Shown: one piece after another, positions 18,501 to 24,693 of the stretch | Layout of the letters: each line of letters starts with the position of its first letter | Position numbering within the stretch: the first letter of the stretch is position 1 | NCBI GenBank assembly: GCA_035762175.1 | Contig: DASTPP010000237.1 | Span: 1-42,974, forward strand | DNA: 42,974 bases | DNA from: DASTPP01 sp035762175 | GTDB lineage: Bacteria > Myxococcota_A > Polyangia > Polyangiales > Polyangiaceae | Direction of reading: 5' to 3' | Translations under genes and position numbers: made by a program | Notes under the pieces: model-generated | Seen by the model: the letters and a program-made list of their open reading frames with translations, nothing else | What the model was told of the DNA's origin: nothing | Database searches by the model: none

Positions 18501-19061
18501 CGTCAGCACCACCCCGCGCGGCGCGCCGGTCGAGCCCGAGGTGTACTGCACCACCGCCGGCGCCCCCCGCGCCGCGCCCGCCGGCCGCCAAGCGGCCTCG
18601 GCGCCCGCGTCGGCCTCGTCGACCGCCAGCCAGCGCAGCCCCGCCAGCGCCCCCGACGACCGCCCGAGCCCCTCGGCCAGCTCGCGCATGCCCCCGAGCG
18701 TCAGGGCGAAGCGCGCGCCCGCGTCGGCGACGAGCGCCTCGAGGCGCGGCAACGTGCGGCCGAGCCGCGCCGGGTCGGGCGGGTAGGCCGGCACCGCCAC
18801 CGCCCCGGCATGCAAGCACCCCAGCAACGCCGCCACGTACTCGAGCCCGGGCGGCAGCACCAAGAGCACGCGCTCGCCCCGCGCCCCCGCCGCCTGCAAC
18901 CGGCCGCCCACCGCGCGCGCGCGACCGCGCAGCTCGCCGTACGTCAGCGACGCCTCGGCCGTTTCGCCGTCGAGCAGAAACGTATACGCCGTCGCGTCGG
19001 GCGCCTCGTCGGCGCGCGCCTCGACCAGAGCGTCGAGGGTCGAAGGAGCGTGCGTCGGCAT
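15591..19061 (-). CDS. Lipo-initiation protein: fatty acyl-AMP ligase - ACP - condensation domain
   Basis: This 1156-residue protein is the first gene of the minus-strand operon. Residues 1-570 are a fatty acyl-AMP ligase: YTSGSTGAPRG (173-183), LPPYHDMGLIGG (214-225), CYGLAEGTL (325-333) and the C-terminal PKTSSGKVQR. An ACP (600-675) has LGLDSL with Ser636. A condensation domain (695-1130) keeps HHVVVDG at 826-832. FAAL enzymes make acyl-AMP from a free fatty acid and hand the acyl group to the ACP. The C domain would then acylate the amino acid on the next protein. Because the next C domain is degenerate, this one is the likely N-acylating catalyst. The product should therefore be a lipopeptide. 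Chain length cannot be read from sequence. Confidence 0.94.
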   Translation of the reverse strand: MPTHAPSTLDALVEARADEAPDATAYTFLLDGETAEASLTYGELRGRARAVGGRLQAAGARGERVLLVLPPGLEYVAALLGCLHAGAVAVPAYPPDPARLGRTLPRLEALVADAGARFALTLGGMRELAEGLGRSSGALAGLRWLAVDEADAGAEAAWRPAGAARGAPAVVQYTSGSTGAPRGVVLTHGNLLHNSEAIKRRFGHDGSSVGVIWLPPYHDMGLIGGILQPLYARFPVVLMSPLDFLARPMRWLRAVGRYRATTSGGPNFAYDLCARKATPADLAGLDLGSWRLAFNGAEPVSADTLERFGATFGPCGFRPEAMYPCYGLAEGTLLVAGRARPGPPRVAAFDRARLERGEAAPAAGAPPASARRLVGCGASIDEQTVLVVDPDSGRPLPEGRAGEIWVRGPSVAAGYWGRPGESEATFGARPAGLDGGPFLRTGDLGFALGGELFVTGRRNDLLVVRGRNLHPHDLERTALASHPALRPGCAAAFEVDGGGDAAVALAAEVDPRRPFEPPSLAAAVRAAVAAEHGVRLRSVVLLAPGALPKTSSGKVQRRACREAYEAGLLPALARDDAAGPPAAAAAPSPGALRAAPPEGRRAALEAWLHARLPELARLPGGRVRGDATLVELGLDSLCLVELRSELEAAAGAAAPAAVALEAMTVDGLIESLLGALEAPEGGAGDERPRPSSREGAELPLSFAQEEIWLASKLGGDGARYHVASALRLRGELRADWLGASLAAAVARHGALRTCFRVAGGVPAQKVVPAPASVLSLEDAPAGGPGGLERALAEEARAPFDLEAGPPFRARLLRVGEREHVLLFTAHHVVVDGWSMGVLIDELAAHYGARARGEDAGLPALPYQYVDFAAWQRRRLSGARLASLRSFWARQLADLPVALALPFERAPAGPDDGRGATSRAALPGALLPALQARCARAGVTPFAWLLAAFQALLWRTTGQADVPVGVATLGRDAPGAERLVGNFVNLVVVRGRLGGDPPFVELLGRVRGAARDAFAHQALPFGLIGREGLARPGPLVRAAFGTQNEPRGPLALPGVRAEALEIDAGAARLDLTLWVSETPAGARCTWTYATRLFDAPSIERLHRHFVAFVEASVARPEARLSALPLDGAGGAPALGDALKRLGGRRRGGAAPGGGGEA

Positions 19062-19069
19062 GTCGTCGC

Positions 19070-19086
19070 GGCGTCAGGCCGACGCC
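19070..19086 (-). promoter_or_regulatory. Possible 5' UTR hairpin of the FAAL operon
   Basis: GGCGTC and GACGCC form a 6 bp stem around a 5-base loop, 8 bases before the ATG. No good Shine-Dalgarno sequence is seen here, so the stem could affect initiation. This is weak evidence in such GC-rich DNA. Confidence 0.3.
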
Positions 19087-19096
19087 TGGTTTCGAA

Positions 19097-19110
19097 GCGG
19101 TTGCAACCGC
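19097..19110. promoter_or_regulatory. Perfect palindrome upstream of the FAAL operon, candidate operator
   Basis: GCGGTTGCAACCGC is a perfect 14 bp palindrome 36 bp ahead of the first operon start codon. A half-site, GCAACCGC, recurs at 23827-23834 just before the TonB-receptor gene. Position and symmetry suggest a dimeric regulator site; no regulator gene in the window can be assigned to it. Confidence 0.4.
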
Positions 19111-19321
19111 GGCCCGGGTGCCCCGAAGCCCGGCGGGCCGCACCTCACGAACCTCTAGACTGGCCCCCGACGAGATTCAAGCCGCCCACGCGGCTCTTCG
19201 CCGCCGGCCGCTCGCGCCACGAGCGCGCAATCTCGCGCCGGACGCGACCCGCCCGCCGCCCCGGGGCTCGGCGGGGCAGCGCCCCCCCGCCGAAGCGCTC
19301 GCCCCGTAATTATGGCCTCGG

Positions 19322-19636
19322 CACAATGCTCGAGGATTGTCCTCGGTCAAAATTCGACCCGAACCAATCGTCGAGCATTGGTTTGGGTCAAAATTCGAGG
19401 CCGACCTAATTCTCGAGGGGTGGTTTGGCCGAAGATTCGACGGCAAAACAATCGTCGAGCATTCGTTTTCGTCGGAATTCGACGATGATCCAATCGTCGA
19501 GCATTGGTTTGGGTCAAAATTCGACCCGAGCCAATCATCGACGATTGGCCCGGGCCGAAATTTGGCTCGGGGGCGAGGCCCGACGATTGGCCCGGGCCGA
19601 GCTTCGACCCAGGGCAAGGCTCGACGATTGGCCCGG
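19322..19636. repeat. Array of about eight 41-43 bp units with small inverted repeats
   Basis: Units begin near 19324, 19364, 19405, 19448, 19490, 19531, 19573 and 19614. A typical unit holds two inverted repeats. The first is of the kind CCAATCGTCGAGCATTGG. The second has arms around an AAAATT-like centre: GGGTC/GACCC, CGTCG/CGACG, or CCCGGGCC/GGCTCGGG in different copies. Arms change together between copies, as expected if the hairpin is kept. The left copies are about half AT, far from the surrounding DNA; the right copies are GC-rich and the last two have degraded first hairpins. The array lies between the stop of the exported protein (19705) and the start of the FAAL operon (19061). It is open in several frames but shows no credible protein. 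The rest of 19062-19704 holds no gene. Confidence 0.85.
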
Positions 19637-19704
19637 CGGGGTCAGCGGCGTTGACGTGCCCGCGGCTCGACGACGAGCCACCGGCAGTCGAGGGGGGCGG
19701 GGCC

Positions 19705-20556
19705 TCACTTGTAGGCCGGAAACGAGCCCTGCAGCAGGCAGAGCCGGCTCACGGGGTCGCACTCGATGGGAAAGTCGGGGTTGATGCCCGAGCCGACGGC
19801 GATGCCCTGCGAGAAGTCGGGTTCGGGGCTGCACAGGGCGGGGTTATAGCCCTCGGCCCGGTAGAAGGGCGCTTGCTCGTCGTTGGTGGCGCACGAGGCC
19901 TGGTTGTTGGCGAAGACGCCGGTCGCCTGGTACGTGATCGTGCAGCCGTTTTTCGTGTATTTCAGGGTGCCGGTGAACTGAACGCCGGGGTAGGCGGTGG
20001 TGACCAGAAAGGTCAAGTCCGACCATTCGGCGCTCAGCGAGAGGGGGGGCTCGGGGTCTTGGGCCTCGTTGGCCTCGGTGGCCGGGTCGTCGGGCACGCC
20101 GGCGATGGCGGGCACGTTCAGGTTGGCCGGCGCCATGGTCTGAATGTAGCAGTAGTTTCGGTCGTCGGGGCGCGGCGCGCTGAGCTGGCCGAAGGCGTAG
20201 AGCGGGCCGTTGAGCAGCGACTCGGCGGTGACGCCCGGGGGCAGGCGGCCCGGGCTCTCTTCGACGCGCTGGTAGGCGGCGCCCATCTCTTCGGTTTGAA
20301 TCGCAACCCGGAAGGGCTGGTCGTAGTCGACGTCGCCGTCGCCGTCGAGAACGTAGTAGGGCCGCGTCGAGATGACGATGCCGGCCTGGACGGGGCAATT
20401 CTGCGGGTTGTCGACCACCACGAGCCGCGTCGGGAAGGTGCCCGAGGCGGGGACGGTGCAGTCGGGCTCGGCCTGCTCGGCGCAGTCGGCCCCGGCCACG
20501 AGGAGCGACGCCGACGCGGCCAAGCTGAGGAGGCGGAGAGGGAGTCGGGGCTTCAC
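19705..20556 (-). CDS. Exported protein of unknown function paired with the TonB receptor
   Basis: This 283-residue protein is not recognised. I chose the GTG at 20556 over the ATG at 20595 because GAAAGG lies 9 bases before it and it gives a compact signal peptide (MKPRLPLRLL then a hydrophobic run to about residue 23). Cys24 follows VAGAD, which is not a good lipobox, so a lipoprotein is possible but unproved. The mature part has several Cys, a DGDGDVDYD stretch and a region with NGCTITYQATGVF and NPALC, suggesting a disulfide-bonded envelope domain. It begins 39 bp after the receptor stop and is surely co-transcribed with it. It may bind or present the same ligand at the outer membrane; that is inference from context. 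Confidence 0.75.
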   Translation of the reverse strand: MKPRLPLRLLSLAASASLLVAGADCAEQAEPDCTVPASGTFPTRLVVVDNPQNCPVQAGIVISTRPYYVLDGDGDVDYDQPFRVAIQTEEMGAAYQRVEESPGRLPPGVTAESLLNGPLYAFGQLSAPRPDDRNYCYIQTMAPANLNVPAIAGVPDDPATEANEAQDPEPPLSLSAEWSDLTFLVTTAYPGVQFTGTLKYTKNGCTITYQATGVFANNQASCATNDEQAPFYRAEGYNPALCSPEPDFSQGIAVGSGINPDFPIECDPVSRLCLLQGSFPAYK

Positions 20557-20595
20557 GGCGGTGGACCTTTCGTTTCGGGGGCGCGCGGCCATCAC

Positions 20596-23500
20596 CTAGA
20601 ACGTCGAACGAATGCCGAAGCGGAGGGTGAGGGGGTCTTGGTAGGCGAGGGGGTTGCCGAAGTTGGGGTTGCGCTGGCCGGGCTCGAAGGGCGCGCCCGA
20701 CGGCGTCGTCAGGCGCGCCGGGTCGATCTCTTTCTTCTCGCGCCCCGGCAGGTAGGGGTTGCTCGCGGCCGGGCCCTGCAACGGGTTGACGTCGGCCGTG
20801 GTGTAGGTCTCGTCGCGCGCGACGGCCGCCTGCAGGTTGAAGAGGTTGAACACGTCGGCCGTCAGCGCGATCGACTGCGTCTTGCTGCGGTAGACGCCGA
20901 GCGCCATGTGCACGTCGAAGTTGTGCACCCAGGGCAGCCGCTCGCCCTCGCCGCGCGGCATCACGAACACCTGGCCGGCGCCGTAGATGGGGTGCGAGCC
21001 CAGGAAGTTGGTGGGCGTGCCCGAGCGGGCGCGGTAGCTCGCGCCGGTCGTCAGGCGAAGGCCCGGGGCGATGGCCCAGTCTTTGGCGCCGTAGAACTTG
21101 ACCTCGTGCCGGGTGTCGCCCGCGAGCGGGCCGCGGCGGTTGACGACGAGCGAGCGCAGGTCGAAGTCCGAGTTGATGGCCGGGTCGAGCTGCAGCGTCT
21201 GCGAGCGAAAAAAGCCCTCCCAGTTGCCGCGCAGGTACGCGAGCGTGTAGCTCGCCTGGGCGAGCCAGTCGTCGGCGAAGGCCTTGGTGAACGAGAGGAT
21301 GCCCGCGTCGTAGATGCGCTCGGCCTTGGGGAAGTCTTTCGCGATGCCCTCGCCCGGGTTGCCGATGAAGTACGTCGACGCCTCGTCGCGGCTCATGTCT
21401 TCGATGATCTGGTTGGTCTGGCGGCGAATGTACGTCGCGCCGAGGCGCCCCTGGGGCACGATCTCGTACTCGCCGCCGCCCGAGACCTCGGTCGACGAGC
21501 CCGGCTTGAGGTCGGGGTCGACGAAGGTGCGGCCGAAGGTGCGCGTCGTGTACTTGATGTTCGGGTCGCTGGGCACCGCCTGCGAGCTGCGGGCGGCCTT
21601 GCTCGGGTCGAGCAGGCACTCGCGGAAGCCCGCCTCCGAGGGCGCGGGGCAGGCCGACTTCGGCACGTCGAAGGAGGCGCCCGGCTCGCCCGAGCCGCTG
21701 CGGTACGCGAGGCGCAGCGGCACGCTCTGGTAGTAGACGGCGTAGTTGGCGAAGATCTTCGCGCGGCCGGTCTGGGTCGGGTCCCAGATGAGGCCGATGC
21801 GGGGCGAGATCTGGTTCGGCAGCGCGAGCGAGACGGCGCTCTGCGTGCTGTAGAGCGTCTGCGTGTCGTACCGGATGCCGGCGTTGAGCGTCACCCGGTC
21901 CATGATGCTCCAGCTGTCCTGGGCGAAGCCGCCGACGGCCCACTGCCAGACCCGGTAGTCCAGCTTGAGGGGCAGGTCGAAGCGGTCGGGCGCGACGTGG
22001 GTGAAGTAGCCGCGGGTGACCTGCCAGGTCGTGCCGTTGGCGCTCTCGCGCGCGGCGAAGCCCCCCGAGAAGGCGGTCTGGTGCAGCACCTGGGCGTACT
22101 CGAGCTCGCCGCCGACCTTGACCACGTGGTGGCCGAGCGCCTCGAACAGGTAGGTGACGACCTCGCGCGCCTGCACGCGCTGCGCGTCGGCCTGCTGCAG
22201 GTTGCCCGGGCCGAGCGTGGCGTAGGTGTTGACGGGGCAGCGCTGCGCCGAGCCCGCCGCGGTCGAGTCGTCGCACGCGCCCGCGATCGGCACGGACTCG
22301 AACTCGGTGATGCTGGGGCGCGACGGCAGGGTGCGGCGGTAGGTCACGAGCGGCTGGCCCGACAGCCCGTCGAGGGTACCGATCTCGGACCCGTCGCCGG
22401 CCAGGGCGAAGCTGCCCGTGGTGCTCTCGCCGTGGAAGCCGAGGGTCGTGTCGAAGAGCAGGCGCTTGTTGAGCGACGAGTTCGACCACTTCAGCGTCAC
22501 GTCGTAGACGCGCGTCGGCCGGTACGTCGCGAGCGCGCGGGGCGAGCCGCCGACGTTGAAGGCCTGCGCCGCCTCGATGAAGCCGCTCTGCGGCGAGACC
22601 GAGAAGTAGCCGCCGCCGCCCGTCTCGCCGATGATCGTCTTGACCGAGAGCGAGAGCGTGTTGTTCTGATTGACGCGGTAATCGAGCTTGCCGAAGAGCT
22701 GGTACTGGCTCGACCTCGCGCGGAACTTGCGGCCCGTGCCGGGGATGGCGACCGGGATGGCGAGCCCCTCGGGGTCGGACACCTGCTGGCCGTCGGGCCC
22801 GGTCAAGAAGGTGTTGAGCTCGCGCTCGGCCTGGTACATCGCGGTGGCCGCCTGGCCGCCGACGAAGAACCAGAGCCGGTCTTTCAAGATGGGGCCGCCC
22901 AGCGTAAAGCCGATGTCTTGGGTCGACAGCAGCCGGCGCTGCGTCGTGATCGTGCTCTGCGACGCGATGCGCTTGGGCGTGGCCTGGCCCGGGGTCAAGT
23001 TGCCGAACAGCGAGCCGTGGAACTCGTTCGAGCCGCCCTTGGTCACGACGTCGAGCACGCCGCCCTGGGTGCGGCCGTACTCGGGCAGGTAGCCGCCGGT
23101 GACGACGTTCGCCTCCTTGACGAACTCGAGGCTGAGCGGCGAGCCGACCAGGCCCACGCTCGGGTCGGAGACCGAGAGGCCGTCGACGATGTACCCGTTC
23201 TCGGGCGAGGTCGCGCCGCCCAGCGACGCGCCGTACGCGTCGGACCGGCCCGTGGGCACCGCCTCGGCCAGCTGCTCGAACGAGCGCGTCGCGCCGCCCT
23301 TGCCCCCCGGCGGCGACAGCGGCAGCCGCTCGATGAAGTCCGAGTTGACGTTGAGCCCCGACGCCGTCGAGCCCACGTCGACCGTCGGCGGCCGCCCGAC
23401 GACCGTCACCTCGGCGGCCGTCAAAGACTCGGGCAAGAGCTCGAGGTCGAGCCGCACCGTGATGTTCACCCGCAGCGCGATGCCCCCCCGCGCGTAGGCC

Positions 23501-23817
23501 CGGTAGCCGTCGGCGTCGACCCGCAGCGTGTAGTCGCCCGGCGGCAGGTTCGGGATGCGATAAAAGCCCGACCCGTCGGTGACCACCGTCTGCTCGCCCT
23601 GCAGCGCGGCCGACGTCACCGTCACGACCGCGTCGGCGAGCGGGGCCTTGCTCGAGGTGTCGACGACCTTGCCGCTCAGCGTCGCGACGCCGATCGTCTG
23701 GGCCCAGGCGGGGGTAGAAAGTAGCAGCGTGAGCGCAACCGGCGGGGCCCCCGCCAGGAGAGCTGCCAACCGACAAGGCACACGCCACGGCAGGGGCCTT
23801 TTCTGCTCGACGTTCAT
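20596..23817 (-). CDS. TonB-dependent receptor with N-terminal carboxypeptidase-regulatory domain (Oar-like)
   Basis: This 1073-residue protein starts at the ATG preceded by GAGGGA. A signal peptide runs to about residue 35 (TPAWAQ). A carboxypeptidase-regulatory-like beta domain follows at about 40-120 (SGKVVDTSSKAPLADAVVTV, GSGFYRIPNLPPGDYTL). Then come a plug domain with VDGLSVSDPSVG and EYGRTQGGVLDVVTKGGSNEFHG, and a long barrel with alternating strands such as RIGLIWDPTQTGRAKIFANY. The C-terminal residue is Phe (RFGIRSTF), the usual BAM signal. This layout is that of Oar-like receptors common in myxobacteria, which import or export large ligands through the outer membrane. No TonB box is obvious to me. 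It might serve the nearby lipopeptide cluster as uptake receptor, but no Fur-type site was seen and the link is only positional. Confidence 0.93.
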   Translation of the reverse strand: MNVEQKRPLPWRVPCRLAALLAGAPPVALTLLLSTPAWAQTIGVATLSGKVVDTSSKAPLADAVVTVTSAALQGEQTVVTDGSGFYRIPNLPPGDYTLRVDADGYRAYARGGIALRVNITVRLDLELLPESLTAAEVTVVGRPPTVDVGSTASGLNVNSDFIERLPLSPPGGKGGATRSFEQLAEAVPTGRSDAYGASLGGATSPENGYIVDGLSVSDPSVGLVGSPLSLEFVKEANVVTGGYLPEYGRTQGGVLDVVTKGGSNEFHGSLFGNLTPGQATPKRIASQSTITTQRRLLSTQDIGFTLGGPILKDRLWFFVGGQAATAMYQAERELNTFLTGPDGQQVSDPEGLAIPVAIPGTGRKFRARSSQYQLFGKLDYRVNQNNTLSLSVKTIIGETGGGGYFSVSPQSGFIEAAQAFNVGGSPRALATYRPTRVYDVTLKWSNSSLNKRLLFDTTLGFHGESTTGSFALAGDGSEIGTLDGLSGQPLVTYRRTLPSRPSITEFESVPIAGACDDSTAAGSAQRCPVNTYATLGPGNLQQADAQRVQAREVVTYLFEALGHHVVKVGGELEYAQVLHQTAFSGGFAARESANGTTWQVTRGYFTHVAPDRFDLPLKLDYRVWQWAVGGFAQDSWSIMDRVTLNAGIRYDTQTLYSTQSAVSLALPNQISPRIGLIWDPTQTGRAKIFANYAVYYQSVPLRLAYRSGSGEPGASFDVPKSACPAPSEAGFRECLLDPSKAARSSQAVPSDPNIKYTTRTFGRTFVDPDLKPGSSTEVSGGGEYEIVPQGRLGATYIRRQTNQIIEDMSRDEASTYFIGNPGEGIAKDFPKAERIYDAGILSFTKAFADDWLAQASYTLAYLRGNWEGFFRSQTLQLDPAINSDFDLRSLVVNRRGPLAGDTRHEVKFYGAKDWAIAPGLRLTTGASYRARSGTPTNFLGSHPIYGAGQVFVMPRGEGERLPWVHNFDVHMALGVYRSKTQSIALTADVFNLFNLQAAVARDETYTTADVNPLQGPAASNPYLPGREKKEIDPARLTTPSGAPFEPGQRNPNFGNPLAYQDPLTLRFGIRSTF

Positions 23818-23925
23818 GCGTCCCTCGCAACCGCTTTGCTGGAGGTGTATGGGGGTGAACTGCCCTCGAGACCGCTCAGGCGGCGGCACCTTCACATTCT
23901 CGGCGTTGGCCTGTCTACTAAGAAA

Positions 23926-23944
23926 CTTCGTAGGTACTTCGAAG
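23926..23944. promoter_or_regulatory. Inverted repeat in the receptor gene's upstream region
   Basis: CTTCG and CGAAG flank 9 bases in an AT-richer stretch about 110 bp upstream of the receptor start. Placement fits a promoter-proximal operator. It does not resemble a Fur box. Confidence 0.3.
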
Positions 23945-24202
23945 CCACGAACGGTGGCGTGACGTACGCCGAGGTGTTCTCGGGGCCCAGGTGTGAACTC
24001 GCCCCACGCAGCGCCGGCCCCGCGCGGGCGCCCAGGCGCCGCCCGGGGGCGCCGGAAGGGGCCTCCGCCGGGCATCGCCGCCCCCGAGACCTCACGCCAC
24101 TCATGCCTGTCTTCGCGGCGAGCCGCCCTCGCCGCCACGACCAGGGCGAGCGGCCAGGGCCCGAGATTGCCCGAAAATGTTAGCTTTTGGTCGAGGGCGC
24201 CG

Positions 24203-24485
24203 ATGGCCCACCGCCAGGGTTTCGTGCACGTGAGCACCGGCGGCACGCGGGTGCGCATCCGCGTCTCGAGCGCGTTCGGCCCCAAGCCCTTGCTCATCGG
24301 CGACGCGCACGTGGCGCTGCACGGCGAAGGGCCGTCGATCGTGCCGGGCACCGACCGCCGGCTCACCTTCGGCCGCGCGCGCGCCGGGCTGGTGGCCCGA
24401 GCTCGTCGCCGGCGAGCGAGACGGCCGCCGGACGCTGACGATCCGCGACCAGCAGCACGAGTACGTCTTCCGCGAGAGCGACTGA
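24203..24485 (+). pseudogene. Relic of an SGNH/GDSL hydrolase fused to an unknown coding tail
   Basis: In the frame starting at 24203 the sequence reads VHVSTGGTRVRIRVSSAFG, then PLLIGDAHVALHGEG and IVPGTDRRLTFG. That is the N-terminal beta region I recall from SGNH/GDSL esterases (RVRVSNxFG...AHVAL...PGTDRALTFGG). Near 24380 the match stops. A different frame (24387-24485) then gives a plausible C-terminal end, GWWPELVAGERDGRRTLT followed by QQHEYVFRESD and a stop. No catalytic GDS block is present. It looks like two gene fragments joined by deletion. The surrounding interval 23818-24692 has no intact gene. Confidence 0.55.
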
Positions 24486-24564
24486 CGGCCCGCGCCAAGA
24501 AATAGCTCGAGCTCGGGCCGGCCGAGGCCGAGGCCGCCCGCAGGCACGCGCCACGCCCCCCGAC

Positions 24565-24693
24565 GCCCCGGCGAGGCGCGCCAATCTTCTCGGCCCGCGG
24601 GGCGTCGGGGGCGAGCTTCGGCGCGCGGTTGTAGAGAACGCGTTTCGCGTCGACCCAGGTCGGGTACCCGAAATAGGCGAACTTGATGCGGGC
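24565..24693 (-). other. Possible coding relic downstream of the lysyl oxidase gene
   Basis: In one minus frame the DNA reads ARIKFAYFGYPTWVDAKRV and continues RAPKLAPDAPRAEKIGAP, with codon choice like a real gene but no start of its own. It begins at the lysyl oxidase stop in a different frame. It could be a C-terminal piece of a lost gene. I do not recognise it. Confidence 0.3.

Noticed and set aside
15753..19409. Long plus-strand open frame of over 1200 codons opposite the FAAL gene
   Set aside because: It is antisense to a gene with clear FAAL, ACP and C motifs, and its product is an Arg/Gly/Ala-rich string with no recognisable domain. Such shadows are normal at this GC content.
19322..19636. 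CRISPR array
   Set aside because: Units are contiguous, with a period of 41-43 bp and no unique spacers, and each is internally palindromic. No cas gene is present.
19337..19654. Repetitive protein encoded by the palindromic array (HWFGSKF or NFDPNQ-like repeats)
   Set aside because: Several frames on both strands stay open simply because the units lack stops. Unit lengths of 41-43 bp do not keep frame and there is no start signal.
23818..23960. Fur box controlling the TonB receptor
   Set aside because: No GATAATGATAAT-like sequence is present; the only symmetry is a short CTTCG/CGAAG repeat.
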